A stretch of DNA of 13,279 bases, from assembly GCA_002784365.1 (NCBI GenBank), contig PFKY01000059.1, forward strand, positions 1 to 13,279. Direction: 5' to 3'. Below the pieces are notes generated by a model. That model worked only from the letters and a program-made list of their open reading frames with translations, did no database searches and was not told the DNA's origin. The position numbers and the translations under genes are program-made. This stretch comes from Candidatus Wolfebacteria bacterium CG_4_10_14_0_8_um_filter_39_64. GTDB lineage: Bacteria; Patescibacteriota; Minisyncoccia; UBA6257; UBA9933. Positions 1-5,172 of the stretch are shown here, one piece after another. The first letter of the stretch is position 1, and each line of letters starts with the position of its first letter.

Positions 1-8
1 ATAGATTT

Positions 9-503
9 TTACCACTTTTCTCTGTGTATCTTTTTATCGTTGAAATCAGCGTTTGTGTGAGGCTCGATTTTATTTTTAGGATAACCAACTGGGATAATAT
101 TAACTGCCCGAAATTGTTCCGGAACGGCCAATAATTTTTTAACCCCTTTTTCCCATTCCGGCCGAAGGTTTTTCCAAACCGTTCCGAGTCCCAGAGCCGC
201 GGCTTGTAAAAACATATTTTCAGATGCAACTGACAAGTCCTGAACCGGCAGAATGGATTTGGTTTCATCAATAACGGGGATTATCAAAACCGGCGCTTGT
301 TTCACATATTCCTGACCCACGATTTCAAAAATTTTCTCTTTTGTTTCCTGCTTTCTGACGACCACAAACTCAACCGCTTGATTATTTTTCGCGGAGGGCG
401 CAAATTGACCGGCTTTTATAATTTCAATTATTAATTCATCGGTCACATCGTCAGGCTTATATTCCCTGACGCTTCTTCTGTTTGATATTTCTTTAATAAT
501 CAT
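9..503 (-). CDS. Nitroreductase family protein (FMN-dependent oxidoreductase)
   Basis: A 164-residue protein of the nitroreductase fold, which uses bound FMN to pass electrons from NAD(P)H to nitro compounds, quinones or flavins. The N-terminal NRRSVREY is the usual FMN-phosphate-binding start. APSAKNNQ near residue 36 is the family's APSxxNxQ motif. The stretch around residues 90-112 (DLSVASENMFLQAAALGLG) is the long helix that packs on the flavin, and IPVGYPKNK near residue 137 is the typical C-terminal motif. The length is at the short end of the family, as in one-domain members. The start at 503 is the ATG immediately before the conserved motif, and no Shine-Dalgarno site is seen. The natural substrate cannot be told from sequence. 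It lies downstream of a decayed VOC gene on the same strand, so the two may once have been co-transcribed. Confidence 0.9.
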   Translation of the reverse strand: MIIKEISNRRSVREYKPDDVTDELIIEIIKAGQFAPSAKNNQAVEFVVVRKQETKEKIFEIVGQEYVKQAPVLIIPVIDETKSILPVQDLSVASENMFLQAAALGLGTVWKNLRPEWEKGVKKLLAVPEQFRAVNIIPVGYPKNKIEPHTNADFNDKKIHREKW

Positions 504-572
504 AAAATTTTAATTTATTTGCTAAAATCTTTTTATTTTGGCTGCCGGGGCTGCCGGGCTTGGATTACCCAG

Positions 573-595
573 CCCTTCGACAGGCTCAGGGCAAG
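573..595 (+). repeat. 23-bp dispersed repeat, intergenic copy
   Basis: CCCTTCGACAGGCTCAGGGC followed by AAG occurs here between genes and again, base for base, at 3974-3996 inside the M23 peptidase gene. The ends CCCT and AGGG are complementary, so the unit can fold as an imperfect hairpin. Two exact 23-base copies in 13 kb are far beyond chance. I recall sequences of this kind as common dispersed repeats in Patescibacteria genomes, but cannot check that here. Just upstream (541-560) CTGCCGGGG/CTGCCGGGC is a short tandem repeat. Confidence 0.85.
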
Positions 596-626
596 CGGGC
601 AGGCGGAATAATACGACTTAAATATT

Positions 627-670
627 GGTGCTATGACATGTCATAGCACCATGCTATAGCATAGTGCCGG
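627..670. repeat. Two adjacent palindromes
   Basis: A perfect 24-bp palindrome fills 627-650 (half-site GGTGCTATGACA, then its reverse complement). A perfect 12-bp palindrome, ATGCTATAGCAT, follows at 651-662. The outer bases GGTGC and AGTGCC allow a second, longer hairpin that shares the GCACC arm. There is no T-tract on either side, so it is not an obvious terminator. It lies just downstream of the VOC pseudogene. It could be an operator-like site or one of the palindromic repeats found elsewhere in this window. Confidence 0.75.
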
Positions 671-684
671 TTCTGGTCTATTTT

Positions 685-1029
685 TTAATCATTTTTACTA
701 ACCACTGAAACTGAATAAAAAACCAATTTATATCCATCCGGGTCTTTGACGACGAATTCGCGTTTGCCCCACGGCCAGGTTTTTGGCTCGGTTGAGTGAA
801 TATTTTTAATTTTGACAAATTGATAGTAATTATCAACTGGATTTTGAGCCGGATTCATCTTGAATGGGGGTTTTGTTCTCGTCTATAAACGCGAGCGTAA
901 AATCGCCTAATTTTATTTTAGCTTGATCCTCCGATTTTTGAACGTTAAAACCACAAGTCCCTCATAAAACTGGATAGTTTTTTCTATATCGCTTGTGAAA
1001 AACAATGTGAAATGAACTCTTTTAAGCAT
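685..1029 (-). pseudogene. VOC superfamily (glyoxalase/bleomycin-resistance fold) gene broken by two frameshifts
   Basis: Three pieces of one roughly 115-residue VOC protein lie in three different frames on the minus strand. The first, from ATG at 1029, reads MLKRVHFTLFFTSDIEKTIQ then FYEGL, the usual betaalpha-beta start of the family. After a shift near 952-955 the next frame reads GFNVQKSEDQAKIKLGDFTL then AFIDENK. After a second shift near 845-870 the third frame reads KTWPWGKREFVVKDPDGYKL then VFYS, which is the strongly conserved C-terminal VOC motif, with stop at 685-687. Total length matches an intact family member. The cause is either real decay or two assembly or read errors in a draft genome. 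The intact product would be a small metal-dependent glyoxalase-like or resistance-like enzyme of unknown substrate. Confidence 0.85.
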
Positions 1030-1163
1030 ATTTTTACTGGCCTTTAATTTTCTGTTTTTTTAATTTTGTAGACCCTCAACGAAGTACGTCGAGAGAAATC
1101 AGAGCTCATTTTTTATAGACAATAAATAAATTTCCGTATAAAATTATATCATCTTAATATTAT

Positions 1164-1237
1164 TGCCGGGTCGTCTAATGGTAGGACAGCGGCCTTTGAA
1201 GCCGTTTATCGGGGTCCGAATCCCTGCCCGGCAGCCA
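1164..1237 (+). tRNA. tRNA-Gln, anticodon TTG, with encoded CCA
   Basis: All cloverleaf parts are present. The acceptor stem is TGCCGGG (1164-1170) with CCCGGCA (1227-1233), followed by discriminator G and an encoded CCA (1235-1237). The D-arm carries TAATGGTAGGAC. The anticodon stem CGGC/GCCG closes the seven-base loop CTTTGAA, which gives T33 and anticodon TTG, reading CAA as glutamine. The T-arm is CGGGG-TCCGAAT-CCCTG, with C in place of the usual T at position 55. The 3' end is one base from the stop codon of the convergent dnaX, so there is no room for an intergenic terminator. Upstream (1131-1160) is A/T rich and can hold a promoter, but I cannot pick one with confidence. Confidence 0.96.
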
Positions 1238-1238
1238 A

Positions 1239-2363
1239 TTATTTCAAATTTTCAATAATCGCCACCTCCAACGGTACTATCGCAAACGGACTATATCTCA
1301 TTTCCGTATATGCCTCAATCAAAGATTTAATTAATTTTATGGTTTTTTCCGGCACAATCATCTGGCTGTGTTTTTTTACCAAAGCCAATTTCTGGTCAGT
1401 CAGTTCCCGGCTAAAATGATTTTCCAATTCCGGAGCAAATTTTAAAGCCAAAACCCGGCGGAAATAATGAATCAAATCCTTATTAAATTGCACCAGATTA
1501 TAACCCTCCTCATTGATTTTAGAAAGATAATCTAAACTCGCTGATAGGTCGTTTTTTACCAATAATTCCGCCAATTCCGCAGTCCGCTTAAAAGCCACCT
1601 GACCTAAAATTCTTTCCACATCCTCCACGTCAATTTTTGTCTCTTGTCTCTTGTTTCTTGTCTCTAATGAAACTAGCTGGTCCAGCAATGATTCGGCATC
1701 TCGGAAACTGCCGCCGGCTACTGAAGCAACCAATTCTATGGCTGAATCGCTGATTTTTATTTTTTCAGTTTTGGCAATGCTCTTTAGTTTCTCAACAATT
1801 TTTTCCAATGGCAATCTTCGGAACTGAAATCGCTGGGTGCGGGAAACAATGGTGGCTGGCATTTTTTCAAACTCACTGGTCACCAAAATTAAAATCGCAT
1901 GCGCTGGCGGCTCTTCCAGAGTTTTCAGTAAAGCATTAAAAGCGTCTTTGGTTAATTGATGCGCCTCGTCAATAATATAAACCTTGTGAGAATAGGAAGC
2001 AGGGGAGACGCGGATGCTTTCTTTTAAGTTTCTGATTTCATCAATGCCGCGATTGGAAGCCGCGTCAATTTCTATCACGTCCATTGCCGTGCCTTTGTCA
2101 ATTTCCAGACAGGGTCGGCACTGATTACAGGGTTCGCCCTGTTTTTTGAATTCTTTGTCGCTCTGCCTTTTTTCGCAATTGGCGATTTTGGCAATAATCC
2201 TGGCGGTCGTGGTTTTGCCCGAACCCTTTGGTCCGTAAAACAAATAAGCGTGAGCCAATCTGTCCAAGCGAGCTGCGTTTTTCAAAATTTCCGCCACTGC
2301 TTCCTGGCCTAAGACATCGGACAAAGTTCTGGGGCGGTATTTACGATAAATTGCTAAAGCCAT
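1239..2363 (-). CDS. dnaX: DNA polymerase III subunit gamma/tau (clamp loader ATPase)
   Basis: The ATPase subunit of the clamp loader, which opens the beta clamp and loads it on primed DNA. MALAIYRKYRPRTLSDVLGQ is the classical DnaX start. Walker A GPKGSGKT lies at 44-51. Four zinc-binding cysteines are at 63, 79, 82 and 85. Walker B IIDEAH is at 130-135. The sensor/arginine-finger segment SRTQRF at 174-179 differs from the usual SRCQRF by Thr for Cys. At 374 residues it is gamma-like: domains I-III are present, but the long tau-specific tail that binds helicase and the alpha subunit is missing. Residues about 233-241 (TRNKRQETK) come from a heptanucleotide repeat at 1637-1664. The start is the ATG at 2363, behind a possible TATAAG box with a very short leader. 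It is divergent from the 3D-domain gene. Confidence 0.97.
   Translation of the reverse strand: MALAIYRKYRPRTLSDVLGQEAVAEILKNAARLDRLAHAYLFYGPKGSGKTTTARIIAKIANCEKRQSDKEFKKQGEPCNQCRPCLEIDKGTAMDVIEIDAASNRGIDEIRNLKESIRVSPASYSHKVYIIDEAHQLTKDAFNALLKTLEEPPAHAILILVTSEFEKMPATIVSRTQRFQFRRLPLEKIVEKLKSIAKTEKIKISDSAIELVASVAGGSFRDAESLLDQLVSLETRNKRQETKIDVEDVERILGQVAFKRTAELAELLVKNDLSASLDYLSKINEEGYNLVQFNKDLIHYFRRVLALKFAPELENHFSRELTDQKLALVKKHSQMIVPEKTIKLIKSLIEAYTEMRYSPFAIVPLEVAIIENLK
1637..1664 (-). repeat. Four-copy heptanucleotide repeat inside dnaX
   Basis: On the plus strand the units are TTGTCTC, TTGTCTC, TTGTTTC and TTGTCTC, in perfect 7-base register. On the coding strand they read GAGACAA-type units and encode TRNKRQETK in a surface-linker region after the second ATPase subdomain. 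The same unit type (AAGAAAC twice) occurs at 13018-13031. Confidence 0.85.
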
Positions 2364-2425
2364 ATGCCTTACATCTTATATTTTTTGGCTTTTGTTTTCA
2401 AGTTTTTGGCCCTTTGATCGAGATA

Positions 2426-2453
2426 TTGACAAATCCCCCCAGCCGAGTATACT
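2426..2453 (+). promoter_or_regulatory. Strong sigma70-type promoter for the 3D-domain gene
   Basis: A consensus -35 box TTGACA (2426-2431) is separated by 16 bases from TATACT (2448-2453). Transcription would start near 2460, at or just before the ATG at 2462-2464, so the first reading frame would be leaderless. The spacer contains six consecutive C residues. A second TATACT at 2506-2511, created by the tandem duplication, has no good -35 box. Promoter strength is inferred from match to consensus only. Confidence 0.75.
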
Positions 2454-2552
2454 TAAAGCATATGAGTAAATGCGCAGTATTATTACTGCCTTTTCCCCAG
2501 TCGAGTATACTTAAGGCATATGAGTAAATGCGCAGTATTATTACTGCCTTTT
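2437..2552 (+). repeat. 58-bp tandem duplication covering the gene start
   Basis: Two head-to-tail 58-base units, 2437-2494 and 2495-2552, differ at only two positions (C/T after CCCCAG, and A/G in TTAAAGCAT/TTAAGGCAT). Each unit carries a TATACT box, an ATG and the first 11 codons of the 3D-domain gene, ending in a GCAGTA-TTAT-TACTGC hairpin. The high identity points to a recent event or one kept by selection. The A/G difference gives unit 2, but not unit 1, an AAGG Shine-Dalgarno-like core before its ATG. Confidence 0.92.
2462..2527 (+). CDS. 21-codon upstream reading frame made by the duplication
   Basis: Starting at the first ATG, the frame encodes MSKCAVLLLPFPQSSILKAY plus E, then stops. 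Its first 11 residues are identical to the signal-peptide start of the real gene downstream. Its stop codon overlaps the real start as ATGAGTAA (2520-2527), an arrangement that permits translational coupling. It sits directly behind the consensus promoter. It may be a translated leader peptide, or merely a by-product of the duplication. The peptide itself is unlikely to have a function of its own. Confidence 0.4.
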   Translation: MSKCAVLLLPFPQSSILKAYE

Positions 2553-3020
2553 TTTATTGGCAGTTTAATAACGGTTGAACCGCTGATTAGCCAAAGTTTC
2601 ACGGATTACACCTTGGTGAATTCCGGCTTGAATATCGTAAATGACCGGTTTCAGAACCAAGGCGTAGAGCTTTTGGCTAAAAATTGTCCCAGAACGACAA
2701 TTGCTTCAGGATACGCTTCTGAAGAAAAAGAACCAAAAGTCATGAAAGTATTGATTACGGCTTATTCAAGTTCCATTGACGAGACGGACAACACGCCTTT
2801 AATTACCGCTTCCGGAAATTACGTCAGGCCCGGAGTGGCAGCAGCCAACTTTTTAGCCTTCGGCACTAAAGTCCGACTGCCTAAAATTTTTGGTAACCAG
2901 ATTTTTATTGTTGAAGACCGGTTGCACGAAAAAAACAACGACCGGGTAGATATTTGGTTTCCAAGTAAAGAAGAGGCCTTGAGGTTTGGTTCTCAAATAA
3001 GCGAGATGGAGATATTATAA
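2520..3020 (+). CDS. Secreted 3D-domain protein (MltA/Sps-type wall-remodelling fold)
   Basis: A 166-residue protein with an N-terminal hydrophobic signal segment (residues 3-19), a spacer, and a C-terminal 3D domain (about 75-158). The 3D fold is a small double-psi beta barrel named for three conserved aspartates. It is found in MltA lytic transglycosylases and in resuscitation/stationary-phase survival muralytic enzymes. Visible marks are ITAYSSSIDETDNTP, GVAAANFLAFGTKVRLP, VEDR (Asp133) and DRVDIWFPSKEEALRFG (Asp144). The position normally Asp in a GxxAxDP motif looks to be Asn110. The product is probably exported and acts on glycan strands; the exact cut is unproven. The start at 2520 is chosen because the signal peptide begins there, and an upstream copy overlaps it. 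The transpeptidase/M23 gene follows after 39 bases. Confidence 0.8.
   Translation: MSKCAVLLLPFFIGSLITVEPLISQSFTDYTLVNSGLNIVNDRFQNQGVELLAKNCPRTTIASGYASEEKEPKVMKVLITAYSSSIDETDNTPLITASGNYVRPGVAAANFLAFGTKVRLPKIFGNQIFIVEDRLHEKNNDRVDIWFPSKEEALRFGSQISEMEIL
2532..2555 (+). terminator. Possible attenuator hairpin inside codons 5-12 of the 3D gene
   Basis: GCAGTA (2532-2537), loop TTAT, TACTGC (2542-2547), then C and seven T residues (2549-2555). This has the form of a weak intrinsic terminator just downstream of a strong promoter, within the coding start. The equivalent hairpin in the upstream duplicate is followed by only four T. A translating ribosome would cover it, so it could couple transcription to translation. 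The six-pair stem is short, so the call is tentative. Confidence 0.35.
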
Positions 3021-3026
3021 ACAATT

Positions 3027-3052
3027 ATGACTATTGACGATGACTATTGACA
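3027..3052. repeat. 13-bp tandem repeat between the 3D and transpeptidase genes
   Basis: ATGACTATTGACG and ATGACTATTGACA stand head to tail in the 39-base gap between the two genes. On the other strand the unit reads GTCAATAGTCAT, close to the GTCAATGGTCAA repeat at 9735-9762 before ftsW. The second copy contains TTGACA, though no matching -10 box follows before the ATG at 3060. Confidence 0.7.
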
Positions 3053-3059
3053 GCGCTAT

Positions 3060-4340
3060 ATGCGGCAGCGAGCAATTCTTTTTGGGATAATTATTTTTAT
3101 CTCAATAACTTTTTTTTTCGCGGGCTATAAGCTCGGTCTTTTTTTATTTTCTCCAGACGCGGAACTACGCGGACAACAAGCAACGCAGAACTACGCGGAA
3201 AAAAATACGGAACTAGGCGGGTTGACTGAGAATTCAGAAGTAAATGTTGAAGAAAATTTCTGCAGCGATGAAATTAAATTTATCAATGAGGACGATAAAA
3301 AATTTTGTTTTCAAAAGTCAAAACTGACTGAGCCCCGGGGCATTGAAGTGAATTTAACCAATAATAAAGCCCTGCTTTACGATAACGGAAAATTAATCAA
3401 GATTTTCCCTCTTTCTTATCAATCACCGGAGAATAGATGGTATGAAGCACCCACCGGATATTATCGGGTCGGCGTTAAGCACGAAAAGCATCTTTCTTCG
3501 CTTTTTCCGGTGATTATGCCTTATGCCGTTCAGTTTTATGAAGACTTTTTTATTCACGGCATCCCTTATTACAGGGACGGAAAAGACGTTTCTTCGGAAT
3601 TTACCGGCGGCTGTCTTCGATTTAATAACGACATTGCCAAAGAAATTTATGATTTCGCCAAAACCGGAGACCAAGTTGTAGCTTACAAAACTTTTGATGA
3701 TTTAAAAATAAAGGAGGAGTTTTATCCACCAGTTGACTTAGAAAATTTTTGGATTAAACAGCGCTTTTTAAATCCTTATCGGCAATTCAGGTTTTTTGGC
3801 GGAACAAGTGTTCTTGAGAAAGATTATTATCAGCATACTGGAGTTGACTTACGACCAACGACCAACAACTTACAACAATCTGTCTACGCGATTGATAACG
3901 GTAAAATCGCTAAAATTCAAATTAATGATGGCAATGATCATGGTCTGGGCAATACCGTGATTATTGAACACCACCCTTCGACAGGCTCAGGGCAAGTTTA
4001 TTCTTTATATGCTCACTTGGCTTCTATTAGGTCTGGATTAAAAGAAGGTGATATAATAAAGAAAGGAGAAATAATCGGTGAGGCGGGCAATAGCGGCTAC
4101 GGTTGTCAGAATTATTGGCGGATCGGTCCTGACGGCTGCGAAAGTCAATCTCCTTATGATATCCATCTTCATTTTGAAATTAAAAAAGCGCCGGTCTTGG
4201 AAAACTCTGAAGCCGGTCAAGTTTGCCAAGATAAAATAGATTGGCCCAAAAGATTTTGTTATGGTTATGTGCCGGACTATCCGCAGAAATACGGATATTT
4301 GGACCCAATGGAATTTTTATTTGAGAAAAAGGCTAATTAA
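3060..4340 (+). CDS. Membrane-anchored L,D-transpeptidase (YkuD) fused to M23 endopeptidase
   Basis: A 426-residue two-enzyme wall protein. Residues 5-30 are a membrane anchor or uncleaved signal. Residues about 93-210 are a YkuD domain: FIHGIPYYRDGKDVSSEFTG then GCLRF supplies His166 and catalytic Cys185 in a TGGCLR version of the SxGCxR motif. Residues about 255-420 are an M23/LytM domain with zinc ligands His259 and Asp263 (HTGVDLR) and His371, and catalytic histidines His319 (YAHL) and His369 (HLHFEI). YkuD enzymes form 3-3 cross-links or attach proteins through meso-diaminopimelate; M23 enzymes cut peptide bridges. Both sets of active residues look intact. Two repeats lie in loops of the M23 half: a heptamer array encoding RPTTNNLQQS, and the 23-bp repeat encoding PSTGSGQ. 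Residues 33-54 come from ACGCGGA-type repeats. There is no Shine-Dalgarno site; an in-frame stop just upstream (3048-3050) fixes the start. Confidence 0.92.
   Translation: MRQRAILFGIIIFISITFFFAGYKLGLFLFSPDAELRGQQATQNYAEKNTELGGLTENSEVNVEENFCSDEIKFINEDDKKFCFQKSKLTEPRGIEVNLTNNKALLYDNGKLIKIFPLSYQSPENRWYEAPTGYYRVGVKHEKHLSSLFPVIMPYAVQFYEDFFIHGIPYYRDGKDVSSEFTGGCLRFNNDIAKEIYDFAKTGDQVVAYKTFDDLKIKEEFYPPVDLENFWIKQRFLNPYRQFRFFGGTSVLEKDYYQHTGVDLRPTTNNLQQSVYAIDNGKIAKIQINDGNDHGLGNTVIIEHHPSTGSGQVYSLYAHLASIRSGLKEGDIIKKGEIIGEAGNSGYGCQNYWRIGPDGCESQSPYDIHLHFEIKKAPVLENSEAGQVCQDKIDWPKRFCYGYVPDYPQKYGYLDPMEFLFEKKAN
3157..3199 (+). repeat. ACGCRGA repeat in the linker of the transpeptidase/M23 gene
   Basis: Two near-identical 17-base units, ACGCGGAACTACGCGGA (3157-3173) and ACGCAGAACTACGCGGA (3183-3199), fill the region between membrane anchor and YkuD domain and encode DAELRG and TQNYAEK. 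The same motif and reading frame occur in scpA at 4552-4580 (DADGTQTNAEK). Confidence 0.75.
3851..3878 (+). repeat. Four-unit heptanucleotide repeat inside the M23 domain
   Basis: Units ACGACCA, ACGACCA, ACAACTT, ACAACAA in 7-base register. They encode RPTTNNLQQ in a loop right after the zinc motif HTGVD, where M23 proteins usually have only a short loop. Confidence 0.7.
3974..3996 (+). repeat. 23-bp dispersed repeat, in-frame copy inside the M23 domain
   Basis: Identical to 573-595. It is read in frame as PSTGSGQ between VIIEHH and VYSLYAHL. M23 proteins usually have a short turn such as GNG here, so the repeat appears to have lengthened a surface loop without breaking the gene. Confidence 0.88.
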
Positions 4341-4409
4341 TGTTGAACCCGTCAAATATTTATACCAAAGGAGCATTGGAAATCAGCCAATAGTGAATTT
4401 TTTCGAGTT

Positions 4410-5162
4410 ATGTACGAATTGAAACTTGAACAATTTACCGGACCGATAGAAAAGCTTTTGGACCTGATTGAGGAAAGAAAACTGGAAATCACCGAATTAA
4501 ATCTGGCAGAGGTGACGGCCGATTTTTTAACTTACCTTGATATGCTGACAGACGCAGACGGTACGCAGACAAATGCAGAAAAAAGTCCGCGCTTGTTGGC
4601 TGATTTTATCGTAGTGGCTTCGCAACTGCTTCTTATCAAATCCAAAGCGCTTTTGCCTAATTTTCAATTAACCGGCGAGGAAGAAAAAGACGTTAAAGAT
4701 TTACAAAACCGCCTTCATTTTTATCGGCAATTTAAGCCGGCCATGGGTCATTTGAAAAAACTTTGGGAACAGAATAATATTTCAATTTCGCGGCCGCTTT
4801 TCAGCGGCCGGCCGGCGTTTTTCTATCCGGCCGATAATATTAAAATCAATGACTTATACAAGCTCGTCAAAGGAATTTTTGAAACCATCCAGCAATTATC
4901 GGAAAAGAGTCAGACCATTAAATCTTCACTCATCACCTTAGAAGAAAAAATTGAAGAAATTATGAATCGTTTGGGGCCCGCCCGACTGAATGACGTCAGT
5001 CATTCGGGCAGGCCCGATTTAAATTTCGGCAAATTGGCGAAAGAGAAACCTCGTTCGGAAATTATCGTCTTATTTTTAGCCCTGCTTCATTTATTGGCAA
5101 AACAATTAATTAAAGTTGAACAAAAAAAGCAATTTTCAGATATAATGATAGAAAAGAGATAA
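4410..5162 (+). CDS. scpA: Segregation and condensation protein A (kleisin)
   Basis: The kleisin subunit that bridges the SMC heads and carries ScpB in the bacterial condensin. The N-terminal SMC-neck-binding part FTGPIEKLLDLIEERKLEIT (residues 9-28) and LAEVTADFL are typical. The helical segment DFIVVASQLLLIKSKALLP (65-83) is the family's hallmark. The C-terminal winged helix ends in RSEIIVLFLALLHLLA (215-230), which binds the other SMC head. Three segments look inserted: residues 47-60 (TDADGTQTNAEKSP), around 128-140 (hairpin at 4791-4810), and 190-204 (PARLNDVSHSGRPDL, hairpin at 4974-5015). All lie in linkers. The start is the ATG at 4410, with only a weak GAG before it; an AAAGGAG at 4367-4373 leads to no useful start. 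scpB follows after 10 bases. Confidence 0.93.
   Translation: MYELKLEQFTGPIEKLLDLIEERKLEITELNLAEVTADFLTYLDMLTDADGTQTNAEKSPRLLADFIVVASQLLLIKSKALLPNFQLTGEEEKDVKDLQNRLHFYRQFKPAMGHLKKLWEQNNISISRPLFSGRPAFFYPADNIKINDLYKLVKGIFETIQQLSEKSQTIKSSLITLEEKIEEIMNRLGPARLNDVSHSGRPDLNFGKLAKEKPRSEIIVLFLALLHLLAKQLIKVEQKKQFSDIMIEKR
4552..4580 (+). repeat. ACGCAGA repeat insertion in scpA
   Basis: ACGCAGA, ACGCAGA and ATGCAGA stand 10-11 bases apart and encode DADGTQTNAEK between two conserved helices. The same DNA motif and nearly the same peptide (TQNYAEK) occur in the neighbouring transpeptidase gene at 3157-3199. Confidence 0.75.
4791..4810. repeat. Perfect 8-bp hairpin inside scpA
   Basis: CGGCCGCT-TTTC-AGCGGCCG, all G/C-rich in an A/T-leaning gene, encoding part of SRPLFSGRPAF in the linker before the C-terminal domain. 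A further GGCCGGCCGG run follows directly. Confidence 0.7.
4974..5015. repeat. 42-bp palindromic insertion inside scpA
   Basis: Outer arms GGGCCCGCCCGA (4974-4985) and TCGGGCAGGCCC (5004-5015) pair with a single mismatch. An inner stem ATGAC/GTCAT (4990-4994 with 4999-5003) closes on a GTCA loop. It is read in frame as GPARLNDVSHSGRP, just before the winged-helix domain, where other ScpA proteins have a short variable linker. Confidence 0.8.
5116..5146 (+). promoter_or_regulatory. Candidate promoter for scpB within the end of scpA
   Basis: TTGAAC (5116-5121) and a perfect TATAAT (5141-5146) with a long 19-base spacer. It would give a start near 5153 and a leader of about 20 bases before the scpB ATG. 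The -10 box is convincing; the spacing is suboptimal. Confidence 0.45.
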
Positions 5163-5172
5163 AAGAATTGTT

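Noticed and set aside
573..595. Terminator for the nitroreductase or VOC gene
   Set aside because: The hairpin is imperfect, has no T-tract, and the same sequence sits inside a coding region at 3974, so it is a repeat.
2228..2527. 99-codon plus-strand frame across the dnaX start
   Set aside because: Most of it is antisense to dnaX and has no recognisable protein. Only its last 21 codons, from ATG 2462, lie behind a promoter, and these are listed separately.
2437..2552. CRISPR-like direct repeats
   Set aside because: Only two 58-bp units stand directly next to each other without spacers, and they carry a promoter box and a gene start. It is a tandem duplication.
4367..4395. AAAGGAG site as ribosome site for an earlier scpA start
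   Set aside because: The possible TTG start after it stops within a few codons and the GTG at 4393 is out of frame with scpA.
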